Shown here: positions 1 through 19,870 of the stretch, one piece after another
How the letters are laid out: each line of letters begins with the position of its first letter
How positions within the stretch are numbered: position 1 is the first letter of the stretch
Assembly (NCBI GenBank): GCA_033239005.1
Contig: BSQZ01000006.1
Span: forward strand, 10,481,662 to 10,545,661
DNA length: 64,000 bases
Origin: Lamellibrachia satsuma
Lineage: Eukaryota > Annelida > Polychaeta > Sabellida > Siboglinidae
Direction: 5' to 3'
Program-made: the position numbers and the translations under genes
The notes under the pieces: generated by a model
Seen by the model: only the letters and a program-made list of their open reading frames with translations
Told to the model about the DNA's origin: nothing
Databases searched by the model: none

Positions 1-1519
1 GAACACGAGAGAATTGACTCCACTTCTGCGCCGCAGCCACAAAGGAATATGTGATTATGAATATACCCAGAAACTTTAGGCCCATTGCCACGTCAGTGCT
101 AATGCTCGAAGAAGTCGCGGAAGCAGGCTTGTCCGTACATCCATCATCGTTTGTCCTGACGGGACATTCGTGCAGAAAACGGCCCTCCGCAGGAAAAAAA
201 CAACGCCTCATCAATAATTTGAATTCATAACCGTTCCAATTGGTTACACTTATAACTGTCTGGAAAAACTGCATCCAGAGCAGGAGCTATACGTGTAAAA
301 AAGTATTTGCTTGACGTCACGAGTTAGGCGTTCAATTCGACGATTGTCGACGAGGTGTTTCTGACGTTTTTCTGTGCTCGTCAGCCGACGAAATATTTCT
401 CGCACACTCATGTGCAGATGTATCATGGGTGTAGACGAACGTGTCATCATCTCACAGTTGGACGGCTGTGTACTGTATACTAGTTTGCACGTATACTGAT
501 GGATGCCATGCGGGGACAACTTGATTTATGCGAGATTCTGAATAACTTTTTGACAACCATCAGAAGAAACAGTGCTACTATATGGTTTATCACGCTGACG
601 GTAATGACCTACAAATGTTCAATGCACCCGATGTTGCCATTATGGGGAGAGAGAAAATGATCGATCGATTTTGGTCATGTCTGGACATAAAGTGTAATAA
701 TAAATACGGCATGCTGACATATTAACATCAATACTATATCACTATTTACAAGAATATTAAAAGAAAATGAATGTTTAGTTCATGTGGGCAATATTTGTAC
801 ACAAGAACGATTGTATCATATATATATATATAAATAACATTCCACAAATGAATAATAACATTACTAGTCAAGTTGCTACTGTTAGCCGTTCTTCTGCAAT
901 CTACCCAGTCTTTAGTTCGTCCGCCATCCTTTGGGTGGTCGGTACCCACCGCCAGTTAACAGATCGTCAATCATCGTGATTACCGTGTAACAAATAACGT
1001 ATGTAATTACGCACTACGGAGAAGTGTCCGGTGCATTACTGGGGAAAACTACACCCAAATACCGCTGCTGCAAAAGGTCAAGTGACAGTGACTCCCCACT
1101 TTCAAGTGGCAACACTCTCGACCGAATCAATCTTGACCTGCGTTATCGATCAACATAACGTGCCTCTTTGTTACAAAGAATACCTGTCAACTACACAGTA
1201 CCGGAACATGGTGAAGATTAACAGATAACATCACCCCTTTCACACCTGGTCGGATCACGGCACATGCTGGCAGTAGTTACTGGTTCCAGTGACGCCGAAC
1301 AACGACTACTAATTTGTTATCTTCTTCGATAAATAGAAATGTGGTTTCACCGGTTGTAGTGAACCAGTAATCGGACACCAGCTTAGTCACACAACGCTTC
1401 CCCAAGTTTCTCGTGAGCGTGCGCATGCTGTAGGATAAACGAGGATTTCCGGGATTTTCTTATGCTTAGCCGTTTTCGCGACGGCTCTTCCGCCAGTTAA
1501 TCGAAGGTGGCCATGTCTA

Positions 1520-1640
1520 CGACATTTAGCTACATGACATTTGGTCCAATAACAATTGGTCTTTGGCCCAAAAACATTTAGTCGCACGACATTTGGTCCC
1601 TTGACATTTAGTCAAACGACATTTGGTCACGTAACATTTT
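1520..1640. repeat. Imperfect short tandem repeat with ACATTTGGTC core
   Basis: The ten-base motif ACATTTGGTC, or its variant ACATTTAGTC, recurs about seven times at roughly 16-20 base spacing. The spacers differ, so this is an old or loosely constrained array. Arrays of this kind often form the sub-terminal part of DNA transposons, but no terminal inverted repeat was found around it. Confidence 0.6.
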
Positions 1641-1854
1641 CTATCAACAAAAACGACATCAGCAAATGTCATCAGCTGTCGCCAGGAGGCGGCAGAATAA
1701 GAGTAAAATCGTAAGAAGCGACACCTCAAATCGAAATCTGGTCGTAGCTATTTTCATAATCAACTCGCAACATAGACAAACCAATGTCCACTCGCATCGG
1801 TTGCAGTGGCTACGGAAGGTAGGTTCACGGAAGGTAAAATACACATATTATAAT

Positions 1855-1911
1855 AACCCCTGGTGGATGACACACATATTATAATAACCCATCTGTCATC
1901 CGCCAGGGGTT
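1855..1911. repeat. Inverted repeat, 17-bp arms
   Basis: The arm at 1855-1871 (AACCCCTGGTGGATGAC) is the reverse complement of 1895-1911 with one mismatch. They are separated by 23 AT-rich bases that repeat a CACATATTATAATAACCC segment also present just before the first arm. It could be a cruciform or the remnant of a small inverted-repeat element. Confidence 0.7.
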
Positions 1912-4900
1912 GATGTAGCGTCGTAGCCAAAAAACAGCGGCAGTGCGAGATTGGACCAAATCAAGAACTCGTGCACCAAATAATCTCCCCAGGCGCAGAC
2001 AACCTCGCTCAATATAGGTTATAATATGCAGATCCATCACTCCGGCTTTCCGTCTCCGGTCACGAGTATACATTGATCGCCTCTCGATGTCTGCCGCAGA
2101 CGTCTGGTTCTCGACCAGACCCATGTTCCTCGCACCTGCACGGCGAGACGAGGTCAAACGACAGCCCCAATCCACTACTTTACTCGGCTAAGTAGCGCGA
2201 TTGCTTTCCCGGATAATCTGTCGACGTTCGTCTAATATCGAGACGATCTCCAGGCGGTCAAGCGACGCGCGCATGATTGGATTCCATTAGGCGGACTCTG
2301 AAGAACGCGGATAGCTGCGGTGGCATTATCCGCCACTTTCCACATTCGAGTCGTATAATTTATTGCCTTTATACGACGTGACAAGCGCGCAATACTGTAA
2401 ATTAGATAGCGTCGGCGACGCGAAACTAATACATTGATTATGGCCCATCTGCGCTAACTTGATTATCGCTGCAATTTCGAAGATAAGCGGCGCTTTTGAG
2501 GAAGGCTCTATGTGTCGGACGAATAACCGGACATTAACGTCGTGGGAAAACGAAACGTTTTGCCAGTTTTACGACGGATAAATCGACTGTGCTGAGAATA
2601 AGTATTTGTACAGAAGCGATGGCTTCGTGTTATTTTCCTGAATAGTATCAGTTATCGTCGCTTATTGGTATTTCGCTGATTGTACAACCAGTTCGGCCGG
2701 ATATTATCAAGTTTATCTGCATGCGCGTTTCTAATTTGCCACCTTGAAACACATTGTTAGCACGACATGCTCATGTATGCCCGTAAGCTTAACGATGGCA
2801 CGTTGCCGCAATAGTGAAAATGCCAAGGGTATAAATTTATCTTTTAAAAGTAAACATTGTATTTTTCTGTACTTTATATCATTTACAATATAAGCAACAC
2901 ATTCTTCAGAATATCGGGTCTTACACATCTTCTGTGCTAAGCCAGTTCTTTTAAAATGCTATGCAATAAAAGGTTTTTTTAAAAGTACACGTACGGTTAA
3001 CTGGTTTTACATGTTCTTTAAATCTAATAAAGGTGGACCTTAGAGAAGGGACCATCGGTGGAGCATTAGTTAATATGAAGTTTTCTCGGAGTTGTATATC
3101 CGCCTTGCACACTCCAGTAACACTCGGAAGACGTATCGACGCCAAGTGTTTGTTCAGAAGAATCGTCACCAAACTCATTCCACGACTGTGCCAAAAATCC
3201 CTTAGTAGGATAAGACACATTGTGCACGAGGAGGAAGATGAACGTGACAGGAAAGCCGCCTACAAAACCCCAGGAAGAGCGTCATTGTCGAGTGATTGTC
3301 ATCGCTGCTCACCCGGGCATTGCTTCCCGTCGAGTGACGCCGCTACGGCGGAGAGACAGTCGGGTCGGCAGCAGCTTGGAAAATGGTCACACAAACCCTA
3401 GCTATCCGCCGCGCGTAACGATAAATAGAAAACGCCACCACTTAACAGAAGCGCTAAATAAGTCGTAACGATATCAACGCGAGCTTTGTCGTCGCTAAAA
3501 CGCTTATCTGCTTGGGTAAACACGCCGCCATTATGGTCGAGACGCCCTCTGGCGAATGTCGCGTTACAAATAATGCCCGTCTGGTGCTCCGTGGCGGATT
3601 GCGTGAACTGATGTTTACATATAATTACACGGATTCATTTCAGTATCTACCGTCGTCTGTCACTTGCCTAATTTGGGATTGGGAGTACTTTGTTTAGTTG
3701 AGGTATTTATCTTACTGTGAAAACAAGACGTGTTGAATATTGACTTATCTGGATGCATAACATCGCAACTGAACACGGAAGCATGTTGTCGTGCGCGAAA
3801 AGCCTTCTTAAAAACTAGTCTAGCATTTCAAATAATGGATGCACGTTATGAATAGCTCCGAAGTGTTTGTGGGTGAGTTTGTTCCCGCTAATGCACACAA
3901 CAGAGTTGTCTAAGATTCCTGGAATAATTCCACACCATGCAGTGTCATCGTTCTTACTTTCGAGTCTCGACTAATCAGTGATCACTATCTGCATGCCTCT
4001 TTTACATGGGATCATGTCAGTTCATTCAACTGAACATTGAACACCTGGTTGTAGACAGTTGTCGAATTTTGTAAAGAGTACCGTTTGCACATCAATTGCA
4101 GTGTGGCTATAGAGCTTCTCGGAGAAGTTGAATTGGTGTTGGAATGAACAGTTCTGCTCTAGAGACAAAATGATAGACCGCCTAAAGCGTTTTGATTTGT
4201 CCAAATGACTCTACACTGTGCTATATAAACACATTCCTTTAACGTTTTATAATTATTCAGAAGGTGACCTGTATCTAACAAAATAGTCTCCATTAACCGT
4301 GGCTTAATTGACAGTTAATGTAACACGACTGCGTAACGGCAGCTCACAATAGTTTGTTCAAAATATTTTTTTTTTATAGAACAATGGTCTATGTTATTTT
4401 TGAGAATAGCATCATGTACACGTATTGTGAAAAAATCCAGTATATGATGTTGTGACACTATTATTCAATGATTACAAAATAAGGAATGATATTAGCAAAA
4501 TGCGTCTTCAAGCAATTATTCCGCTACAGCCGAACGAAATGAACAAACATTGTTGTGGCGACAACGCTATCACGTGAGACATTTGCTTGTCCACAAGGGT
4601 CACTGCCATCGCTGCAGTTATCGACATGAATACTGTTATGTGGCGTCATTTGAGGATGAAAGAGGTCGGGAACAAAACGGTCTGAGCTCTATTCACTGTC
4701 CAATGTGCCGACGCCACTCGAATTGTAGCTAGGAACTCCTACACGGCACTGACCCGGCATAACGCCGCATTATGTCAGGTGTCTGCGTTTTGTCAACGAC
4801 AGACGGAGCCTCTTGACTGACTTGAGCGCTCGGTCAAAGGCGCCTGGGAAACACTTCATGTCAGCGCGCCGTCGTCGCTCGACTAATCCGTCCGATAGGC

Positions 4901-6495
4901 ATACAAGGTGGGAAACGATCGACCGTTGTCCAGACCTGTCGTTCGTCTTTCAACAGTAACGTCAGCTAGCTTGCTAATCACTTCTCCATATATCAGCTGC
5001 TTCGACATCAGTTTCTCGCCACACCCTACGATTTCAACTCGCACCCCCCAAAAAAATTATCTTTCCATATTGCTCATAAAATATGTGTGTAAATTATTAA
5101 TCTTTCGGCTGAGAAGAGTTTTTTCCCATGGTACCGTTTTCCCGCTTTTTGGACACATATCGCTGCAAAATAGATCTATGTGTTGCGCACGAGGCCATTC
5201 TAGGCACATTTTATTTCTTCGGTCTCAAGTGATCTTATATTTGCTCGCTCGTGCCTTCACGGCGATCGAGAACAGGACGTCCAAATGGCAACCCATAAAA
5301 TTATACGTTAAAAACGACGAAAAAAAAGCTACAAACGAGTTGAGCGGACGATGATGCTTCCTGGATTTCATAAGCACTTTCCCGCTTTTTCATTAGCAAT
5401 TTCGCGTTTTTTGATGAGCAGATGTTGACAACTATGTCCTCGCCGGGCAGGGCCTGCTCTTCCTCCGTCATCACGTCAGACGTATACTGGTTGACCCGCC
5501 TTAGCGTAAGGAACTATGGATGCGTCAGAGGTTTATAGTGGCGTTCCTGGGCATCTTCGTTGACTGACACGACCATGCAGACCGAAAACCAGCACCCGCG
5601 TGCGGCTGTCTCACATGGATGCTGTTGCGTAATAGGTTACAAATTGCTCGTCATGGTTTTACGCCGGGTCACAAATTTTTGCTGCTGCTGCACCTGTTTA
5701 TGACGCGTAGCCTGCCGGATGGCGACTGAGTTAGTCATGGATGGGGTAAGTAAGCACGTCTTCTGCGGACGCCAGACAAATGTCGGTCTAGTTTTGAGCG
5801 TGGCATGATATTTTCTCAGGGACCTACGTTCCATATTCGTTGTTATGTAGGTAGATAGATAGTCACGCAAGCAGATGACGATGCGTGGCGTGTTTGCGGT
5901 TTTGTTTGCAAACAAAACGAAACAAACAACTGTGCATTCTGGTTAATATCACTTACGTCGATCCGTCAATGTCTGGTTAATTTAAGGCTGCTTTTGAGTA
6001 CAGTTTGTGCGTTTTTGACATGTTGTGGTTTCTTTGAGCAGGACTGAGTGATCACTGAAATATTGTCATATGTTTGCGTTACTGTTTTGTTGTATATACG
6101 TCCAATGCATGTACGCTCGGTATGTTGTTTTAATAACCAATTATAATTAATGCGACCATGCTCATAATATACGTCAAAGTGTCTACAACAAATGCGCGCG
6201 GACATATACATGCAAGCTCAGATCATTTCCATAATAAGGCGCTGTAATGTGTTATTTTGCACGAATTACTGAAACTGCATAGCATACTTGGGAATGAATG
6301 TGAATTATGCAGGTGTAAGTATTGGTCAAACTAAACGAATGCGACAATCATAATATTGTGACCGTCTTTTGACTGTTGTTTATCAGAGTTAATTATTGTG
6401 TCATACTCATGTGTAATATAATTATTCACTATTACTGATGTCAGTATACGTGTTAAAGCTGTCATGAAAATATAATAGATTAACATCACTAGTGT

Positions 6496-6657
6496 AAGTA
6501 AAATCGATATATGTAACTTGACAATAAAGGTAACCTGTGACACAAGCGCTTATACTCTTAACAGAATGCTAGAATAAGTAAATTCGATATAATATTTATG
6601 TAACTTGACGCTAAAAGTAACCTGTGACATATGCGCTTACAATCTTGACAGAATAAT
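6496..6657. repeat. Two-copy tandem duplication just upstream of a netrin exon
   Basis: About 80 bases are present twice with some divergence (from about 6496 and about 6575). Both copies contain AGTAA..TCGATAT, GTAACTTGAC, GTAACCTGTGACA and GCGCTTA in the same order. The second copy ends about 30 bases before the splice acceptor at 6686, so it abuts but does not include the polypyrimidine tract. Confidence 0.65.
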
Positions 6658-6686
6658 TTACCTGTGTTCTTGCTGTTTCCGACTAG

Positions 6687-14244
<7,558 letters not shown>

Positions 14245-17200
14245 GGTGGCCCGGACATCTGTAGACCAACAGCTGTGATCGTGATTAGTGGGGACGTTGG
14301 GGAATGTGTGTATATATGTGCGAATGTACAGTAGCAGCCCGAACTTGTCGATCGAGAACAGACGGCCGACCATGCAGCATTCAGACTATATACGCATCAG
14401 CATAATCGGTGCAAACAAGCTAATTTGTCTCCATCGTTCAGTTTGAAGGCGCCCCGATTAGACATACACATCAATCAGCGACAGGGTGACCGAATTTAGC
14501 GTTGCTTCAAAGGGATATGTTTTGCAACGCGCACCCTTGACCTTTTAAATTTTTAACCCGGACGTTAGTTCAACGTATCGTACCATGAACTGGTACAACA
14601 ACATATTTGCAATAATTATCACCAGCACATGAACAACTCTAGATCAACGTCAAGTGAGAATGACATTGACTTGCCAATTAGACGCGGAATTTCGTTAACG
14701 TACGATGCTTCGGGGTGATAATGGGACATAGACACAGTGCAGGCCATTACTACTAAAGAACAAGTTATGATGTGTGGAAATACAGTTGCGTTTCTTCCGC
14801 CATTGTTAAACAACAGGAAGTAGAAAATATCGCTTTCGCTTGCCGAAAAAAGTCGCCGTGGTGGGTTTAGAAACTTCTGGCATGTATTACACACCACGCA
14901 GAGTCCAGAGTAATCATACAGACACGAGACCGGGACTTGATAGCAATCGGGGAAATGTGCAGCCGAAACACGAAGCAAGCAAGTAGAATCTCAACCAAAG
15001 TGAACAAAAACACTGTGTAGGCGCCTATATGTACAGCAACACATCATAGATTGCACTAACAATGGAAGATGATATTATAGTATTCTAAGTTCGTGTATAA
15101 GAGCAGTTTCATTGCATGGTCGTACAAGCTATAGACAATGTACTGTTTCGTACAATGGGCTATGCACACGTGTATGAGATATGAGTTGCAGAGATACGCA
15201 TAGCAAGCTGGGCGATATTGCAGAGAAACGGAACAGGCTGAACGGCCATAACGTGACTTACTGATAAAAGTCCTACAGTTTAATTGTTGCACATAGATGG
15301 GATAACAATTATCACGAGACTCTCCGCAGTAGCGACAGTTTGAGTGTCGCTACTGCACGCTGAACCACGTAAAGCAAGTAGCAACATGCACAATAATGAA
15401 TTGCATCCGTACAAGACGGTAGTGCAACCAAAAAAAAATTGAAATTGAAAGTATGTTAAGAATAACCAAATCGGTTAGTTCACGGTACTATCCAAATCGC
15501 TGGCGTATAAAGTGTCAATATGAACGGTGGTTATCAAGCAACACAATGTTGTCACTTCAGTATTAGTAAACGAAACAATATTCACAGCTCAACAAAAGTT
15601 AGTTAAAAATATAAAATCATGTTGGATGATCGACATTTCCGAGTTACTAGAGGTGTAGTTCAGTTGTTTGGTAGCGTTTATGTAGAATCGGTATCGTTCG
15701 TGTAAACAACGTAGTATTAATCGGAGCGGATAGTAGATTATTGTTGCTACTGCCGCGTGAATATCTACATAGTTTGGATGAAAACGACGGACTAATTGGC
15801 GCGATGAGGAAATATATATCTTGCGGCTGTATATCAAACAGCGATGTCTATTTATGTTAACATATCGCTTAATGCGATATTTCTTTGACAGGTGAGCAAT
15901 CGCGTAGGTGTGCTGTGATGTTAGTTTGATATGTAATTAACGATCAACACGGCTTACGTTGCTTACGTATAATCACTATCAAAGCGTGTCAAATGTGGCT
16001 TGATTGTGTACACATTAGCCACCTGCATCAACGGCTTTTCAGCGCTTCTTCAAAGTTGTCATGTCTAATATATTTTACAGCAATATATAAACATATGGAT
16101 CAATTCACCCTCGTGAATCAGTGGACGCATTGCTATTTTAACCCTGGTGGATCAACCAAAACAAACGTCGAAATGAACTTTGTCCCAGTTGCGGTAACAA
16201 CCAATAAGATTCGTTGCTAGGATTTTATATGGTTTACATCCCGACATGTATAATGTTTACATCCCGACTTGTATAATGTTCGGCGTGTGTAGGTAACTTA
16301 ATTTTGTTTGGAATCGCAAATGTACGAAACATCTATGTTTTATTAATACAATATTTAATATATCTGATACTTGTAATACATAACTTCAGACTCCAACTCG
16401 AGCGTATCAACGAAACGTAGTGCCTTATATAGACGAAACAACAGCATCCATTAATTGTACCGCGCTCTCTCTCTCTCTGTTGCGTATATTCGTACGCTGG
16501 CTGGTGATATAAATACAACTATTCTGTAGTGCATCAACCAGAGGTGAAGCAGATAGGGCACACTGGTGATACGAGAATGGATTAATCGGGAATTTCTGCT
16601 TACAAACATCGTTGAAATGGGTCCGGTCATGCCTGTTTACAAGACCCGGTTTCTTTCGAGTTCCGATATTCTGACAGTATGCAATCGTTGGCTGAATATT
16701 ATAGACTATACCTACGCTACACTATCGTGCCCTATATAGTATTATATTGCATTGTCAGGAACTGGAAATGAGTTTACGTGGAAGAAAAAAACGGACGATC
16801 CACTAACCCCGGCTTTGCTGGTGGTCCGAGTTTACCATTTAGAACAGGAACAACACATTATCGAAACACATAAATCTACGTTGCAACAAATGGCTTCGTT
16901 AGTGTTTATCCTTATCATTTTGGCTACGAACGGAGACAAAGACATTTCACTGTATTTTACCACAGTGGTGATTCCCAGCATGTGAATTCTTCCACCAGTG
17001 TATGCCTACTCCAGATCCCCGTTGGCTGGCTACACCCATTACGTTATCCGGTCAACGGTGACGTGAATATATAGTTATCGTGCCGCGTTTTCTGTACATA
17101 GTGGTATTGTTGAATGCAGAATATAGGCTTGTTGTAATAATAATTATTGTGTTGTAATACATTTTGTTATAAATAAACATCGTGATTATAGGTTACAACG

Positions 17201-17286
17201 CCGTTGTTTCGTTCACCAAACCGTATCATGTGACGTCAACTTTTGTTTAATACGCACACGACGATTACACATGCATTTATTGAATT
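14245..17286. other. Netrin 3' flank; no gene seen
   Basis: Probably begins with the netrin 3' UTR, whose end is not identifiable; I saw no AATAAA near the stop. No exon-like frame was recognised. A perfect 12-bp hairpin is present at 15326-15356. Confidence 0.5.
15326..15356. repeat. Perfect hairpin, 12-bp stem and 7-base loop
   Basis: GCAGTAGCGACA at 15326-15337 is exactly complementary to TGTCGCTACTGC at 15345-15356, with loop GTTTGAG. It is too short for a typical microRNA precursor and has no obvious neighbours. Confidence 0.7.
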
Positions 17287-17830
17287 CGTGGTGCGCAGTG
17301 GTGTAGCGGTTAGAACATCGGACTACCAATCGAGAGAACCCGGGTTCGAATCCTCTTGTTGCTGTTTCAACTTTGTCAGTTTCGTTCACTCCACGATTCA
17401 CTCAGCTGAATAAATACCTGGTTACAAACAGTTCCGTTCACTCCACAGTTCACTCAGCTGAATAAATACCTGGCTACAAACAGTTCCGTTCACTCCACGG
17501 TTCACTCAGCTGAATAAATACCTGGCTACAAACGGTTCCGTTCACTCCACGGTTCACTCAGCTGAATAAATACCTGGCTACAAACAGTTCCGTTCACTCC
17601 ACGGTTCACTCAGCTGAATAAATACCTGGCTACAAACAGTTCCGTTCACTCCACGGTTCACTCAGCTGAATAAATACCTGGCTACAAACAGAGGTGGTTG
17701 TGTGAACGAATAGTCTTCGCGCAGTAATTATAGGAATGAACATGTCTGCCAGAGGATGAAGTGTAAAGTGCTTTGAACGGTCCCAAGGACTGGATACCGC
17801 GCTATATAAGAACCTACCTTCACCTTTTTT
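17287..17830 (+). mobile_element. tRNA-derived SINE with an internal 52-bp minisatellite
   Basis: The head carries an A box (GTGTAGCGGTTAGAAC) and a B box (GGGTTCGAATCC) at tRNA spacing. The anticodon stem is broken, so it is a retroposon and not a tRNA gene. Then come TTTCGTTCACTCCAC, six tandem units (17381-17691), and a tail with AAGTGCTTTGAACGGT..GCGCTATATAAGAACC, a common kind of SINE 3' region. The same head and the TTC[AG]TTCACxCCAC box recur in SINEs near 45.6 kb and 56.4 kb. Confidence 0.75.
17381..17691 (+). repeat. 52-bp minisatellite inside the SINE (6 units)
   Basis: Units start at 17381 (51 bp) and then 17432, 17484, 17536, 17588 and 17640 (52 bp each). Each unit has CGTTCACTCCAC, TTCACTCAGCTGAATAAA and TACCTGG[CT]TACAAACAG. 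Units 2-6 differ by only one or a few bases, so expansion is recent compared with the SINE itself. Confidence 0.92.
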
Positions 17831-17871
17831 TTGGCAATTTCCTTTCCGCAAATAACATAATTTAAAATTTA

Positions 17872-18190
17872 ACAAGATTTAACAAGATTTCCATCCCAAA
17901 CAACAAGTTCCAGATGGCAAGTGGACAAGAAAGCCATTAGCTTTTCGAGAGTCCAACAAATTTCTCATCTATGTGTAGCCCGCCCTTATCAGATATATGT
18001 CAATTCTGTTTTTAAACATATTCACACTACTAGCATTAACACAATCATTTGGCAGTTTGTTCCATTCATTTATCACCCTCTGTGAGAAAGAGTACAACCT
18101 ACACTGTTCCTTAACTGATGCTGCTTTGTGTCCCCTGGTTCTACTGCCTTCTTTAAGTTTGAACAACTTTAAGAAGGCAGCAACTTAAAA
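17872..18190 (-). mobile_element. CR1-like LINE 3' end, copy 1
   Basis: Minus-strand frame encoding SRTRGHKAASVKEQC, FSQRVINEWNKLPNDCVNAS and MFKNRIDIYLIRAGYT, the typical C-terminal end of CR1/L2-like reverse-transcriptase proteins. The 3' end shows a repeated AATCTTGTTA tail (read on the minus strand). Related copies lie at 37796-38220 and 44340-45175. Confidence 0.8.
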
Positions 18191-19082
18191 TTTGGTAGAC
18201 ATGTTTAAACGTTCACGTTCTGCTTAATTATATATTTCGCGTTTGGGATACTAATACGTCATGTGAGTGTTTGCAAGATGAGCCACTGAAATGGGCTAGG
18301 AAAATAAAATAAAAAACATCCACGTACGAACTACATTTGTTTTTATTTAAACAATATTTACATTTTACATGAATACACAGTGCATTTTCTTATATAATAT
18401 TGCGAAAATTTGTATCACTACCTGGAACAGTTTGCCATTTATAAATTATAATAACCAAACTCTTCCAGATACTGATGCACATTTATGCTGTCAAGATATA
18501 AAATTTCAACTATAACGATTTATAGCTACAGAGATTTGTAGCTATAGGCCTATGATAATTTATAGCACTACTGTTCAAGAACATGCACTTCGTTAAACGT
18601 TCTTGTTTCGAATGCATGAAATCCTTATCCATGAAATATTGTGAACGATTATACAAAATAATTGTCTCGGTGGAAAACGTTCCCTGATTTATCTGCCACC
18701 TGCTTTCTGTTCTTCTCTCCTACGTGGCTCGCGACAGACACGCCCAGCCCAGATACACGACTATTCCACATCTTTCCGATGTATATCAACACGCTGGTTC
18801 CACGGTAAACGCACACTTGTTATTCGACATTTGCTTGACCATAGATGTCCGTAATGTCCATAGCACTGGGTCGACTGTCCACCCCATCCTGTCCACCCCA
18901 TCCTCGTTCGTTTGGGTCGTTGTCGTCGTGTGCCCTGCGCTGTACACGTGTCGCCACCGAGTACGTTGGGCTGAAACAAGAACATATTGAACATGACATC
19001 CATGCCTACAATGCAAACGACAATTCCACGTGAAGCTATGTCTGCACGGATCATTCAGGTAACAGGGGTAACCGGACACTCT
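18191..19082. other. Intergenic, no gene seen
   Basis: No exon, tRNA or clear repeat was recognised. A 14-base duplication (TGTCCACCCCATCC-like) occurs near 18876-18902. Several overlapping open frames on both strands around 18.7-19.1 kb have no family resemblance. Confidence 0.4.
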
Positions 19083-19327
19083 GGACAAAACCCCTCGGAC
19101 AAAACCCCCTCACGACATAACAACATACAGAACACAATAGACTGTCTCTGTCTGGAAATGTGTTTGGGATGAATAGCCAATAAAAAAGAATGGTTAACAT
19201 AACGGATAACCCGATTTCGTTTTACCATAACGCATGGGTGGTTTTTTGTGTGTATTTATGTTAAATTGTGGTGTTTTGTCCGGAGGGGGCCATGTCGCGA
19301 AGGGGTTTTGTCCTAGGGGTTGTGTCC
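19083..19327. mobile_element. MITE-like element with ~36-bp terminal inverted repeats
   Basis: The left end reads GGACAAAACCCCTCGGACAA and continues to CACGACAT at 19118. The right end, reverse-complemented, reads GGACACAACCCCTAGGACAA and continues to CGCGACAT, matching over 36 bases with about five differences. The motif GGACAAAACCCC is itself duplicated inside each end. Total length is 245 bp with no coding capacity. I could not identify a clean target site duplication, so the superfamily is open. Confidence 0.75.
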
Positions 19328-19740
19328 TGGATTCGATCGCTCGAGGAGATACGTCCGCGCCATGACATTATGTTTACGTATGTATAGACAATCGCGGCCC
19401 ACGTGACCAGATTTTGCAGCAATCGCGTGGAATAACAAGTAGGATGACATCGACATTACTTGTAAACACGAATTGTTCATTGTGTGTGTAAATAACATGT
19501 GTCCCCCTAACAAAAAGTCGCCCCTTTCAAATTGCGCTTGACATTAACGACAAAACAGCGAATTTACGACTGGCCGTATAATAGCCAGTTATACTAACCA
19601 AACAACTACGGCAGCGTAATTACGGTATAATACCCACTATTGTTCTCATAGGCGCTATCCATCTAAAAGTAATTTGGCAATTCGAAAGTTTCGCTCGTTT
19701 CGTCATTTCGTGAACAAAACCAAACATATCTAGTATCGAC

Positions 19741-19870
19741 TACGCCATGCTAGCTATTTGTACAAATGTGTTACTTCGTTTTGATGAGATCATCGGACAC
19801 GAAAAATCACCGGTCAAAATTTCGCCGAAAAGGGTATAAATGTGGTCCGGCTCTGTACACACTGACATAT
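19741..19870 (+). repeat. Dispersed repeat family R, copy 1
   Basis: Shares the ordered blocks CATGCTAGCT, TTTTGATGA[AG]ATC, CGGACA, and AAATTTCGCCGAAAAG with segments near 30.5 and 40.0 kb, and more weakly with one near 26.3 kb. No coding frame was recognised. Confidence 0.5.

Larger units (their letters stand above)
1..6686. other. No exon recognised; probably netrin intron or upstream flank
   Basis: I see no convincing exon here on either strand. Open frames are short, lack family resemblance and do not end at good splice sites. The first netrin exon seen begins at 6687 in phase 1, so at least one upstream netrin exon must exist. I searched for the second laminin-EGF module, with its closely spaced cysteines, and did not find it, so this stretch is best read as intron. 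It holds a short imperfect repeat (1520-1640), a palindrome (1855-1911) and a tandem duplication (6496-6657), each listed separately. Confidence 0.5.

Noticed and set aside
1879..2175. 98-codon minus-strand frame
   Set aside because: GC-rich chance frame adjacent to a palindrome; no domain recognised.
4550..4732. Cys/His-rich 60-codon frame considered as a missing netrin EGF exon
   Set aside because: Cysteine spacing does not match a laminin-EGF module and no splice sites fit the required phase.
17290..17355. Possible tRNA gene (A and B boxes present)
   Set aside because: The anticodon stem has mismatches, there is no proper acceptor stem, and related heads occur in two other SINEs in the window.
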